From: Paludibacteraceae bacterium
GTDB taxonomy: Bacteria > Bacteroidota > Bacteroidia > Bacteroidales > Paludibacteraceae
Assembly (NCBI GenBank): GCA_017450435.1
Contig: JAFSTO010000039.1
Span: 1 to 64,000, forward strand
Direction: 5' to 3'
DNA: 64,000 bases
The translations under genes were made by a program, and so were the position numbers. Below the pieces are notes generated by a model. The model was not told the origin of the DNA, made no database searches, and saw nothing but the letters and a program-made list of their open reading frames with translations. Within the stretch, counting starts at the first letter, position 1; each line of letters opens with the position of its first letter. This document shows positions 17,995 through 26,675 of this stretch, in pieces.

Positions 17995-20511
17995 TTATGC
18001 ATTCTTTGTCTCCTCATCCGGTTCCTCTTCATCGCCGTAGTAGTTATAGTTATCTTGTTGACTCTTCTTTCCGAACAGTCCGTATCCGTAACCATACTTG
18101 CCGTAACGTCCATACCTTCCATAGCGACTGCCATACCTTCCGTAGCGTGACTTACCGTAACCGTAGCCGTAACCATACGAACCATAGCCGTAACCATAGC
18201 CGTAGCCGCCGTAACCATAGCCGTAGCCGCCTGAGTAATAGCCGTAACGATGACCTTCTGTAGGAATATCCGAGAGAACAAGGTGAATCTTATCCCTATA
18301 GTCAACAGCCAGTTGCTCCAATGTTGATTTGCAGAACGCCTTGTTTGTCTGCATACAACGGATTACAAACAAGGTAATGTCTGTCTGCTCGATAATAGCG
18401 TATGCATCGGGCACCTGTCCGACAGGAGAGGTATCAATAACAATGAAGTCATACTCTTGCTTCAGTTCGGTCAGGAGTTCGGTCAGTTTATCCGAACGGA
18501 TAAGCTCGCCCGGATTGGGAGGAACGGTACCTGCCATGATAAAATCAAACTGGAAAGGAGAGTGTTCCGCACGCAGGATAATATCCTCTTTCTTGCAGTC
18601 GCCTATAAGATAGTTTGTCATACCTAACCCTGCGTCCAAGCCTAACTTCTCATGCAGGTTAGGCTTACGTATATCAAGGTCAATCAGCAGAGTCTTCTTT
18701 CCCATCATGGCATATAATGCCGCAAGGTTGGAAGAAAGGAATGTCTTACCGTCGCCGGACTGAGTCGAGGTGATAGTTATTGTTATCTTCGTCTTACGCT
18801 GCACGATAAACTCTAACCTCGTACGAATACCTCTCAGCATCTCAGCATACGACGAGCGTGGCGACTGCACCACAAGCGTCGGGTTCTGCGAGCGAGCATG
18901 ACGCACCGAACCGACAAGCGAGAATACGGATAGTTTTTCCGCCTCCTTCGGCGTACGAATCTGCGTATTCAACAACTCGCTGAGAATAATAATTAGCAAC
19001 GGAATCAACAGACCAATAATCAGATATGTCTGATACGTCTTTTTCTTCGTCTTAGCGTTGGTGACAGATGTAGTACGTGCCTTGTCAAGAATGTCGTTAT
19101 CAGGTGTGTTACTTGCTTTCTGAATCTCCGTCTCCGCACGTTTCTGCAAGAAGAACGTGTAATAGTTATCCTCTATACGATAGTTACGTTCTATTGACAC
19201 CATCTGCAGTTCTTTCTCCGGCAGTTTGAGCAGGTCGTTTTCCGTCTCAGAGGCTCTGAGCCTCAGGTCTTGACGCTCCAGTTCCAAAGCCTTACGCATG
19301 GATTTAATGACCTCGGCAATAGCCTCCTTCACGTGGTCCATATCGTTGGTCAGCTTCTGATAATAGACGTTCTTCTCCGACAGCTGCGAGCGTTGCATGC
19401 CGAGGTTATTCAGTTGCGTAACAAGCGGCATCAGAGCAGTCTCACCCATACCAAGCGAGGCGGGAGCAATGACAGCGCCGGTCTCCATGTTGGTCTTGAT
19501 ATAGTCGTCAAGATAATTGAGATAAGTCTCCTGCATACGGAACTGCAGTTCCTCGTTGTCATAAGACTCTATTTTCGACAATAACCTGCCGGCATACGCC
19601 GACACATTGACGAACTTGTTCTCCTGTCTGAAGTCGGTCATGGCACCTTCTGACACCTCAAGCGACTGCTGCAAAATCTCTATCTGCCGATTGATGAACT
19701 CCAACGAGCGGTCTGCCACCTGGTTCTTACGCTCAAGGTTCTGCAACAAGTATATCTCCACCAGTTTGTCGATAAACTCGCAGTCTCGCTCCGGCGTTTC
19801 TGACACAAGCGACAGCTGAAGCACCGACGACCCCTGACTGACGAAAGCCAGTCCGAGCCGCCCCATAAACTCCCCGACAAGGTCATCTCTGCTGCGGAAA
19901 CGGAAATACATCTTGCCGTGCGACACCATATTCGCCGTTGGCAGTATCACTCCGCTGAAGTGCGAGTTCTCAATCGGTGCCCCGTAGGTGGTGGTGAACT
20001 CAAGCGGTCGGCCTTCGCTGGTAGAGCTTACTTCCAACGTGCCATCCTCATTAATCTCTACCTCATACAGGATACCGTAAGCAGCAGGTGACACCTCGCT
20101 TGCCTCAACGATAATTGGAGTGTTATGGTATATATTGCGCGTCTTGAACCTTCCTTGGGTAATATAATCTACCCTCATGAACGGCAACGAGTCCACCACT
20201 CTGCACATCAGGTCATACGACCCTAACATGATGACCTGGTTATTGACGTTTTTGTATCCGGCATCCACACCGAAGCCGTTGAGCAGAGCCTGACTGCCGG
20301 CATACGAACCATACTCCTTGATGATTATAGTGCCTGAACTGACATACGTCGGCATCCACTTGCGGTTGGCAAGGTAAGCTAAACCCAATGCAATAGCTGC
20401 ACCGATAACAAACAGATACCAATAGTGCAATATTCTAAACAACCACTCTTTGATATCAAAACCGGAGCCTTCTTCCTCCTGCAAATCAGGTTGTTCGATC
20501 TCTTGTGCCAT
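17995..20511 (-). CDS. Wzc-like polysaccharide co-polymerase / tyrosine kinase
   Basis: 838 residues. The order is a cytoplasmic N-terminus, TM1 (~29-48), a long periplasmic Wzz/GNVR region with coiled coils, TM2 (~494-512) and a cytoplasmic BY-kinase domain. The kinase has Walker A (SGDGKTFLSSNLAAL, ~582), Walker A' (TLLIDLDIRKP) and Walker B (FIVIDTSPVG). In this family the kinase phosphorylates its own C-terminal tyrosine cluster, and cycling of that state controls chain length and export. Here the tail (~753-838) is exceptional: about 25 tyrosines in Tyr-Gly and Arg-Tyr-Gly repeats, ending in an acidic stretch. Two Wza-like genes lie directly upstream in the same direction, completing an export trio. 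Confidence 0.93.
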   Translation of the reverse strand: MAQEIEQPDLQEEEGSGFDIKEWLFRILHYWYLFVIGAAIALGLAYLANRKWMPTYVSSGTIIIKEYGSYAGSQALLNGFGVDAGYKNVNNQVIMLGSYDLMCRVVDSLPFMRVDYITQGRFKTRNIYHNTPIIVEASEVSPAAYGILYEVEINEDGTLEVSSTSEGRPLEFTTTYGAPIENSHFSGVILPTANMVSHGKMYFRFRSRDDLVGEFMGRLGLAFVSQGSSVLQLSLVSETPERDCEFIDKLVEIYLLQNLERKNQVADRSLEFINRQIEILQQSLEVSEGAMTDFRQENKFVNVSAYAGRLLSKIESYDNEELQFRMQETYLNYLDDYIKTNMETGAVIAPASLGMGETALMPLVTQLNNLGMQRSQLSEKNVYYQKLTNDMDHVKEAIAEVIKSMRKALELERQDLRLRASETENDLLKLPEKELQMVSIERNYRIEDNYYTFFLQKRAETEIQKASNTPDNDILDKARTTSVTNAKTKKKTYQTYLIIGLLIPLLIIILSELLNTQIRTPKEAEKLSVFSLVGSVRHARSQNPTLVVQSPRSSYAEMLRGIRTRLEFIVQRKTKITITITSTQSGDGKTFLSSNLAALYAMMGKKTLLIDLDIRKPNLHEKLGLDAGLGMTNYLIGDCKKEDIILRAEHSPFQFDFIMAGTVPPNPGELIRSDKLTELLTELKQEYDFIVIDTSPVGQVPDAYAIIEQTDITLFVIRCMQTNKAFCKSTLEQLAVDYRDKIHLVLSDIPTEGHRYGYYSGGYGYGYGGYGYGYGYGSYGYGYGYGKSRYGRYGSRYGRYGRYGKYGYGYGLFGKKSQQDNYNYYGDEEEPDEETKNA

Positions 20512-20570
20512 ATATTATATATTTAATAAGGTGTAAATATACATTTGCCTTTATTATCCCACTGCCATTA

Positions 20571-21371
20571 TTATTTGATAATAGTAGTGTAAGTAAGAAT
20601 TGTTATCAACAGCGAAACCGATGATGTAATGAGTCCTGTAAATGACGCATAGTTAGCCACCCTATAGAAGCTGCCTCGTGCACGGCTTACATAGATTACA
20701 TCGTTAGGATAGACGTAATAATACTTACTCTTGATGATAGTATTAGTACGTATATCAAACTCCAGAATCTCGGGTTTGCCTTCGCCGTGCGGGCGAATGA
20801 TTCTCACGTGGCGACGGTCGCCTAACTGATTGACATCACCTGTCATTGCGAGAGCCTGAAAGATTGTCAGCCGGTCCTTATCGATATAATAGGTACCAGT
20901 ACCTATTTCACCAATGACGTAAAACTGCTTGTTTCTCAGAGTCAGTTTCACCTCTGCGTCAGGGATTATCTCTCTGAACGCCGCCTGCAAAGTGTCCTGC
21001 GCCTCCTTTATTGTCAGTCCCTCAACATGTACCGGCGGCAAGAACGGTATGTCTATCGTACCATCCTCATACACCCGATATGACTTACCGCCGTAGCTCA
21101 TATTCATGTTGTTGGTGGAGGAGGCTGCAATCGCTTTTGAGATAGTCTCGTCCATGGTAATAAGACGATAAATTATCTCGTCATTGATTGCAATGCGATA
21201 ATCATGATACGGCTCTTGCTCGTAATGCGGGAGGTCTTTCCTGTCCTGCATAAATCCGATGGCACGGTGGTGATAACAGCCGGTTAGCAGAAGCAACAGG
21301 CAACATAAAGCCATGACTTGAGACGACAATCCGCCCCTCACAGCGTGCATAGTTTTAATTATCGTTCTCAT
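20571..21371 (-). CDS. Wza-like polysaccharide export lipoprotein (second copy)
   Basis: 266 residues from the ATG at 21371, which overlaps the upstream stop in an ATGA. This start gives a hydrophobic leader and lipobox (LLLTGC). The longer frame would add a charged N-terminus and is rejected. A Poly_export domain (YRIAINDEIIYRLI, EDGTIDIPFLPPVHVEGLTIKEAQ) is followed by an SLBB domain (FYVIGEIGTGTYYI, LTIFQALAMTGDVNQLGDR). The C-terminus ends in a hydrophobic segment (ASFTGLITSSVSLLITILTY) that may cross the outer membrane, as in Wza. Expected role: an outer-membrane exopolysaccharide channel working with the Wzc-like kinase. Confidence 0.9.
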   Translation of the reverse strand: MRTIIKTMHAVRGGLSSQVMALCCLLLLLTGCYHHRAIGFMQDRKDLPHYEQEPYHDYRIAINDEIIYRLITMDETISKAIAASSTNNMNMSYGGKSYRVYEDGTIDIPFLPPVHVEGLTIKEAQDTLQAAFREIIPDAEVKLTLRNKQFYVIGEIGTGTYYIDKDRLTIFQALAMTGDVNQLGDRRHVRIIRPHGEGKPEILEFDIRTNTIIKSKYYYVYPNDVIYVSRARGSFYRVANYASFTGLITSSVSLLITILTYTTIIK

Positions 21372-22267
21372 CTGCCACCTCCTTCCATTATTATCGGAGC
21401 GCCGTTTGTTTGTGTTGTCGTTGTCTTCGGTCTCGTCCAAATATAGATATTACGTCCCAACGTATAGAGGAATACGCCGAACGAGATGGTGGACGCCGTA
21501 ATGCCGATAACAGAGCTTACATGAGTGAGACCAAACGAGTAGCCCGGCATGTAACGCACATAGATAACGTCGTTAGGCTCAATGTAATAAAACTCCGAGT
21601 TGATGATATCTTCCGAGCGTAGGTCGAAGGTCTTGACGTAGGTTGAGTCTTCTATCTCCCGAATGAGCATCACCTTGCTGCGGTAGGCAAACTGCCCTCC
21701 GAAATTCCCCGCCATTGCGAGAGCCTCAAAGATGTTCACCTTCTCCTTCTGCAAGTAGAACCTGCCGCTCTTCTGCGGTCCGATGATAGAGAAGGAACGT
21801 TGCACCACCTGCACCTCGGCCGACAACATATTCTGGTCGCCAATCTTCTTCACCATTCCGGCAAGTTGTTCTTCCAATAGACGTTTGACTTCACGTGTTG
21901 TCATTCCGCGGACATACAACTTATCTATAGTCGGGAAAGTGATGTATCCGTCATCGTCCACCACATAGGTATATAAATCCATGTTTCCCCCACCATACTG
22001 ACTGTTGCTGTTCATCATGTAGTTCATGTTGTAATTATTACCCATACCTGCATTAAACAGTTGTGCAGCCTTCTCGTCGATGGAGTAGATGTGTATATAC
22101 AGCCTATCCCCCTTCCTTATGAGGTAGTCCTCAAAGGAAAGGGTGTCGGCATACGATGGTATGAACTTGTCAGGTTTTTGCAGCATGTTCACCTTCCGTG
22201 ACGTCACACATGACGACAACCAGAAGACAGCCGGAAGAACCAGGAATAGAAACCTTAGATGCTTCAT
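21368..22267 (-). CDS. Wza-like polysaccharide export lipoprotein (first copy)
   Basis: 299 residues with signal peptide and lipobox (VFWLSSC). A Poly_export motif (IRKGDRLYIHIYSID, DDDGYITFPTIDKLYVRGMTTREVKRLL) and an SLBB motif (FSIIGPQKSGRFYL, VNIFEALAMAGNFGG) are present, then a C-terminal hydrophobic segment (VIGITASTISFGVFLYTLG). It contains a methionine/asparagine-rich insert near residues 75-95 (GMGNNYNMNYMMN) absent from the next gene. The ATG shares one base with the TAA of the upstream TPR gene, and its stop overlaps the second copy's start by four bases, so all three are one operon. The two export proteins are clearly diverged and may form a mixed or alternative channel. Confidence 0.9.
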   Translation of the reverse strand: MKHLRFLFLVLPAVFWLSSCVTSRKVNMLQKPDKFIPSYADTLSFEDYLIRKGDRLYIHIYSIDEKAAQLFNAGMGNNYNMNYMMNSNSQYGGGNMDLYTYVVDDDGYITFPTIDKLYVRGMTTREVKRLLEEQLAGMVKKIGDQNMLSAEVQVVQRSFSIIGPQKSGRFYLQKEKVNIFEALAMAGNFGGQFAYRSKVMLIREIEDSTYVKTFDLRSEDIINSEFYYIEPNDVIYVRYMPGYSFGLTHVSSVIGITASTISFGVFLYTLGRNIYIWTRPKTTTTQTNGAPIIMEGGGR

Positions 22268-23514
22268 TAATAGTTGTTCATTTCTTCAATCAAGGCAGAG
22301 CGTTTGTCGTTCATGCCGAGACGATAGTACAAACTCTTCAGCGCATTGACATAGTCGTTGTTAGTGCGGTTCAGTTCGTGCGCCTTCTCATAGAACGGCA
22401 CAGACTGACGATAATAGCCTTTCTGCTCTTCAAGGGCAGCATTGTAAGCCTTAGCGTCCTGAATGTACGCAGCCCTTTCGCCTACGTTATCGCCCTGACG
22501 CGCATACACGTAACCTTTGCCGCCGAAAGCCTCTGCATAGTCAGGATTGATAGCCAGCGCCTTGTCATACTCTGCAAGCGCATCATCATAACGTGCAGCA
22601 CGCTCATAGAGGTTGCCCATGATGAAGTGATACTGCGCCACGTTAGGCTCACGCTCGATTGCCTGATTCAGATACTGAATAGCCAACGGCTCCTGACCGG
22701 AGAAGATGTAATAGTTGATAAGATTCTGCAGGAACCACGGCTCTTGCGGGAAACGCTGAACAGCATCTGTCAGAACGCGTACGAAATTTGCAGTATCTTT
22801 CAAGCTGACATACTCCTGATAAAGGAACTGGTTGATAGTTATCGGCTCATAATCGCCGTCTTTCATCGACTCATAGATGGCTATTGCTTCAGCATGACGC
22901 TCACTCTGTGTGGCGAACATACCGGCATAATACTTATACTGCTGATAGATAGTATCTTTCACCAACTCTTTTTTATACTTCTCGGTCTGCATCATCGGCA
23001 GGTCAGGAATAGCGAGGTGCCTCATGAACACGTCGTACGCTGCACTATAGTCGCGCTTGTCGTTGAGATAAATACCGTATTTAACCAACTCCTGCATACG
23101 ATAGTACTCAGCCATCTTCTCTGCAATCTGCTTGCGAGTCTTGTTATCCACCACTTCACGACCTTTCTTGTCAAGCGTCGGAGTCATAGCTATCTCGTCT
23201 GCCTTGAGCCAATAGTCGTAACTCTCCACCACAGCTTTGCCTATCTTCTCATCGTCCACCTGCTGACCCATCGAACGTTGCACGATAGCATGATTATTCT
23301 CCTGATAGCCAATCAGACCTGCCACGTACCATGTGTTAGCAAGGTTCTTGGTCTCTTCGTTCTCCAGCGCCTGCTGTATATCACGGCGGGCCCCCTCAAA
23401 GTCAGGCGACTCAGTGTTCATGGCTTTGTTCTTTGCCGAAGAAACCATCTTCTTCTGTGCGTAGCCGCAGGTGCATATCAGCACCAATGCGAGCATCAAT
23501 GAAATCTTTTTCAT
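22267..23514 (-). CDS. Periplasmic TPR-repeat protein
   Basis: 415 residues from the ATG at 23514, chosen because it opens into a signal peptide (MKKISLMLALVLICTCGYAQ). The body is helical. A clear TPR pair lies in the second half (YHFIMGNLYERAARYDDALAEYDKALAINPDYAEAF, split over two helices each), and the final segment has SVPFYEKAHELN. No enzyme motif is seen. It lies 66 bases after gyrA and overlaps the first Wza-like gene by one base, so it may be a scaffold for polysaccharide export or simply share the transcript. The function is inferred from context only. Confidence 0.85.
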   Translation of the reverse strand: MKKISLMLALVLICTCGYAQKKMVSSAKNKAMNTESPDFEGARRDIQQALENEETKNLANTWYVAGLIGYQENNHAIVQRSMGQQVDDEKIGKAVVESYDYWLKADEIAMTPTLDKKGREVVDNKTRKQIAEKMAEYYRMQELVKYGIYLNDKRDYSAAYDVFMRHLAIPDLPMMQTEKYKKELVKDTIYQQYKYYAGMFATQSERHAEAIAIYESMKDGDYEPITINQFLYQEYVSLKDTANFVRVLTDAVQRFPQEPWFLQNLINYYIFSGQEPLAIQYLNQAIEREPNVAQYHFIMGNLYERAARYDDALAEYDKALAINPDYAEAFGGKGYVYARQGDNVGERAAYIQDAKAYNAALEEQKGYYRQSVPFYEKAHELNRTNNDYVNALKSLYYRLGMNDKRSALIEEMNNY

Positions 23515-23580
23515 AACTATAAGGTTTAGATTATTTACCATTTATACGTTTTATCATTTGGTCTTTTATCAACCTGATAT

Positions 23581-26112
23581 TTATTCATTTACCATTTGGT
23601 CATCAGCCTCACCTGCTTCTTGTTCCACCTCAGTAGCCTCGCTCTCTTCTTCCTCCTTCGGCACTATACATCCGAAAGCGATTGAGTCCTGACGTTTCTG
23701 CAGTTCAATGAGCTTAACGCCTTGTGTAGCACGTCCCATCACGCGAATGTCGCTTATCGGCATTCTAATCACGGTGCCTGACTTGTTCACCAGCATAAGG
23801 TCGTTCTCGTCAGTTACGGCATCAATACCTATGAGTAGTCCGGTCTTATCGGTCAGGGCCATCGTCTTAACGCCCTTGCCGCCACGGTTGGTGATGCGGT
23901 ATATCGGGTCGCCGTTCTCATCATCAAGGGCTGTACGTTTGCCAAAGCCCTTCTCCGAAATAACAAGAATAGTTTCCTCTGTACCTTTAGATACACAAAC
24001 CATGCCAATCGTTGCATCATTCGTCTCTTCGAGCGTAATTGCGCGTACTCCGGAGGTGTCACGCCCCATAGCACGCACCGTCTGTTCGTTGAAGCGAACA
24101 ACCTTTCCCTGACGCGAAGCAACCAAAATCTCGGAGTTGCCGTCAGTCATTGCTACGCGAATGAGGGCATCGTCCTCACGCAGGTTGATGGCAATAATAC
24201 CATTGGTTCTCGGACGCGAGTACTGCTCAAGCGAGGTCTTCTTTATCAAGCCGTTCTTTGTAAGGAACACAAGGTTATGCGAGTTGACGAACTCTTCGTC
24301 TTGCAGACCTTTCACATTGATAAAGGCACATACCTTGTCGCCCTTTTGCAGGTTAATCATGTTCTGAATAGCCCGTCCCTTCGAAGCTTTATTGCCTTCA
24401 GGTATCTCATAAACCTTGAGCCAATATACCTGTCCGCGCTCAGTGAAGAACATCATCGTTGAGTGCATTGACGCTGTGTGCACGTACTCAATAAAATCCT
24501 CGTCACGGGTAGAAGAGCCTTTAGAGCCGATGCCACCTCTGCCCTGCTGACGGAACTCCGCCAAAGCAGTACGCTTGATATAGCCGAGATGCGAGATGGT
24601 GATAACCATATCGTCGTCAGCATACATATCCTCCGGATTGAACTCCGACGCCATCAGAACGATCTTCGTACGACGCTCGTCAGAGTACTTGTCTTTTATC
24701 TCTATAAGCTCCTCCTTTATAAGGTCGTAGCGCAGGTTTTCGTTAGCAAGCAACTCGTTCAAGTGTGCTATCAACGCCTCTATGTCAGCATACTCCTTGC
24801 GCAACTCTTCGATACGCAGACCTGTGAGCTGGCTAAGACGCATATCAACGATTGCTTTCGACTGCAAGTTGTCCAGTCCGAAACGCTGCTCCAGATTGGT
24901 CTGTGCCTCTGCCGGCGTGCGGCTTGCACGGATGATACGAACCACCTCGTCGATGTTGTCAACGGCGATTATCAAGCCCTCCAAGATATGGGCACGTTCT
25001 TCAGCTTTTCTCAGTTCAAAACGAGTACGACGCGTCACCACATCCATACGGTGCTCCACGAAGTTGGCGATAAGGTCCTTCAGGTTCAGCAACTTCGGAC
25101 GTCCCTTGACAAGGGCGATATTATTAACCGAGAACGACGACTGCAGTTCTGTGAACTTATACAGTTTGTTCAGCACCACCTGTGCATTAGCGTCACGGCG
25201 GATATCTATGATAATCCGGATATCGCGCTTCGACTGGTCGCTTATACCTGTTATACCCTCTATTTTTTTCTCATTAGCGAGGTCTGCAATCTTCTTAACC
25301 AAGTCGGCCTTCACCACTCCGAAGGGCAGTTCGGTAATGATTATTCTCTCCTTACCATTCTCTTCCGTCTCTATGTCGGCATTAGAGCGTACAACCACAC
25401 GTCCGCGCCCCGTCTCGTAAGCCTCTTTAACGCCGCCGATGCCGTATATAGTACCGCCCGTCGGGAAATCGGGAGCCTTGACGTATTGCATCAACCCCTC
25501 CACGTTAATCTCAGGGTTGTTTATATACGCCACACAGCCGTCTATCACCTCGCCGAGGTTATGTGTCGGCATGTTTGTTGCCATTCCGACGGCTATACCG
25601 CTTGCGCCATTGACGAGGAGGTTAGGAAAGCGGCAAGGCAGCACCGTAGGCTCGCGCAGCGAGTCGTCGAAGTTAAGCTGCATATCCACCGTATCCTTCT
25701 CTATGTCTCGCAGCATCTCCTCTGCCAGTTTGGAGAGTCGTGCCTCGGTATAACGCATTGCCGCAGCACCGTCACCATCGACAGAGCCGAAGTTACCTTG
25801 TCCGTCCACCAACGGATAACGCATAGCCCACGGTTGCGCCATACGGACAAGAGTACCGTAGATACTGCTGTCGCCGTGAGGGTGGTACTTACCCATTACC
25901 TCACCCACGATACGCGCTGACTTCTTTGTAGGTTTGTCACTTGTGTTACCAAGCTCGTTCATTCCAAAAAGCACACGCCTGTGGACGGGCTTGAATCCGT
26001 CGCGCACATCAGGCAACGCACGGCTCACAATAACACTCATCGAGTAGTCAATATACGAGGTACGCATCTCCTCGTCAATATTAACCTTCAAAATTCTGTC
26101 GTTTTCAATCAT
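23581..26112 (-). CDS. gyrA: DNA gyrase subunit A
   Basis: 843 residues. It breaks and rejoins DNA in the GyrA2B2 complex that introduces negative supercoils. The active-site tyrosine is in [10 protein letters not shown] (~119), and the quinolone-contact helix is [17 protein letters not shown] (Ser ~82). The residue matching E. coli Asp87 is glycine (~86). The C-terminal beta-pinwheel carries QQGRGGIG in place of the textbook GyrA box QRRGGKG, and the protein ends in an acidic tail ([19 protein letters not shown]). A predicted promoter at 26459-26489 would give a leader of about 340 nt. The TPR and polysaccharide export genes follow on the same strand. Confidence 0.97.
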   Translation of the reverse strand: MIENDRILKVNIDEEMRTSYIDYSMSVIVSRALPDVRDGFKPVHRRVLFGMNELGNTSDKPTKKSARIVGEVMGKYHPHGDSSIYGTLVRMAQPWAMRYPLVDGQGNFGSVDGDGAAAMRYTEARLSKLAEEMLRDIEKDTVDMQLNFDDSLREPTVLPCRFPNLLVNGASGIAVGMATNMPTHNLGEVIDGCVAYINNPEINVEGLMQYVKAPDFPTGGTIYGIGGVKEAYETGRGRVVVRSNADIETEENGKERIIITELPFGVVKADLVKKIADLANEKKIEGITGISDQSKRDIRIIIDIRRDANAQVVLNKLYKFTELQSSFSVNNIALVKGRPKLLNLKDLIANFVEHRMDVVTRRTRFELRKAEERAHILEGLIIAVDNIDEVVRIIRASRTPAEAQTNLEQRFGLDNLQSKAIVDMRLSQLTGLRIEELRKEYADIEALIAHLNELLANENLRYDLIKEELIEIKDKYSDERRTKIVLMASEFNPEDMYADDDMVITISHLGYIKRTALAEFRQQGRGGIGSKGSSTRDEDFIEYVHTASMHSTMMFFTERGQVYWLKVYEIPEGNKASKGRAIQNMINLQKGDKVCAFINVKGLQDEEFVNSHNLVFLTKNGLIKKTSLEQYSRPRTNGIIAINLREDDALIRVAMTDGNSEILVASRQGKVVRFNEQTVRAMGRDTSGVRAITLEETNDATIGMVCVSKGTEETILVISEKGFGKRTALDDENGDPIYRITNRGGKGVKTMALTDKTGLLIGIDAVTDENDLMLVNKSGTVIRMPISDIRVMGRATQGVKLIELQKRQDSIAFGCIVPKEEEESEATEVEQEAGEADDQMVNE

Positions 26113-26126
26113 ATAATTTAGTTATA

Positions 26127-26318
26127 TTATTCACAATTCAGTGTCACACTGTTATTATAAACACCACCGCCCGCCGCAATAACCGCCCTTTCCGGTGCAC
26201 CTGTGCCTGTAGAAATCGTTGCACCACCGGCAATTACAATAGAGGTATCGGCACCTATGCCACTCGCAGCAGCCATCCCGCTTCCGGCGATAAAACTTGC
26301 ATTATCTACATTCGCCAA
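26127..26318 (-). CDS. Small Ala/Gly-rich ORF of unknown status before gyrA
   Basis: A 63-codon frame from a TTG (open back to 26357), rich in Ala, Gly, Ser and Thr (IVIAGGATISTGTGAPE), ending 14 bases before gyrA. No ATG opens it. An ATG-started frame of 47 codons (26449-26306) overlaps its beginning in another phase, so a single frameshifted gene is conceivable. I do not recognise either product. It could be a remnant of a larger surface protein, a leader ORF in the gyrA transcript, or chance: the stretch has few stops on either strand. Confidence 0.25.
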   Translation of the reverse strand: MANVDNASFIAGSGMAAASGIGADTSIVIAGGATISTGTGAPERAVIAAGGGVYNNSVTLNCE

Positions 26319-26419
26319 TGCAGCATTATAATCTGAAGACGAAATAGGAGAATAATATCAGAAAAGTATTTCTCCAAAAGCTTGTAGTTCCTGCGATTAT
26401 TGCCCTGATGGACATACAA

Positions 26420-26444
26420 ACGCGCACGTGTGCGTGCGTGCACG
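26420..26444. other. 25-nt alternating purine-pyrimidine tract (Z-DNA-prone)
   Basis: All 25 positions alternate purine and pyrimidine, mostly as GC/GT/CA steps, in an otherwise A/T-rich intergenic region. It lies about 15-40 bases downstream of the -7 box of the predicted gyrA promoter, in the beginning of the leader. Confidence 0.8.
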
Positions 26445-26458
26445 AACATATAAACGTA

Positions 26459-26489
26459 CAAAATTACTAAAATAATCTGACATACACAA
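26459..26489 (-). promoter_or_regulatory. Predicted promoter reading toward gyrA
   Basis: On the minus strand the -33 TTG (26489-26487) is 20 bases from the -7 box TAATTTTG (26466-26459). No better promoter is visible closer to gyrA, so the leader would be about 340 nt and would include the Z-DNA-prone tract and the small ORF at 26127-26318. The stretch 26113-26675 otherwise holds only the divergent fbp promoter. Confidence 0.65.
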
Positions 26490-26527
26490 GTTTTGCCCTA
26501 AAAAAAAACACTGAGCAACTCATTTAT

Positions 26528-26558
26528 TTTGGCAATTAACGAAAATATATTATCTTTG
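26528..26558 (+). promoter_or_regulatory. Promoter of fbp
   Basis: TTTG (26528-26531), a 19-base spacer, then the -7 box TATCTTTG (26551-26558). Transcription would begin near 26565, giving a leader of about 110 nt for fbp. It diverges from the gyrA promoter 40 bases away, so the two may influence one another through supercoiling. Confidence 0.7.
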
Positions 26559-26675
26559 CGAGCGGACTTATATACCTGTGATAAAGGTTACAGATCTTCA
26601 CGTCGATTATGCGACGAGCAGATGACGAAATTGCTGATAGCTGACCGAGGATAGATACTAAATTATTGACGAATT

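Noticed and set aside
21372-21440. N-terminal extension of the second Wza-like protein
   Set aside because: It would place a charged segment before the lipoprotein signal; the ATG at 21371 overlaps the upstream stop and directly precedes the signal peptide.
22198-23502. 434-codon plus-strand frame across the TPR gene
   Set aside because: Antisense shadow: the minus-strand product has a signal peptide and TPR repeats, while this one is low-complexity and hydrophobic without motifs.
24478-25920. Long open frame (480 codons) on the plus strand inside gyrA
   Set aside because: It is antisense to a full-length, motif-complete GyrA; the product has no recognisable domain and the frame is a by-product of gyrA codon use.
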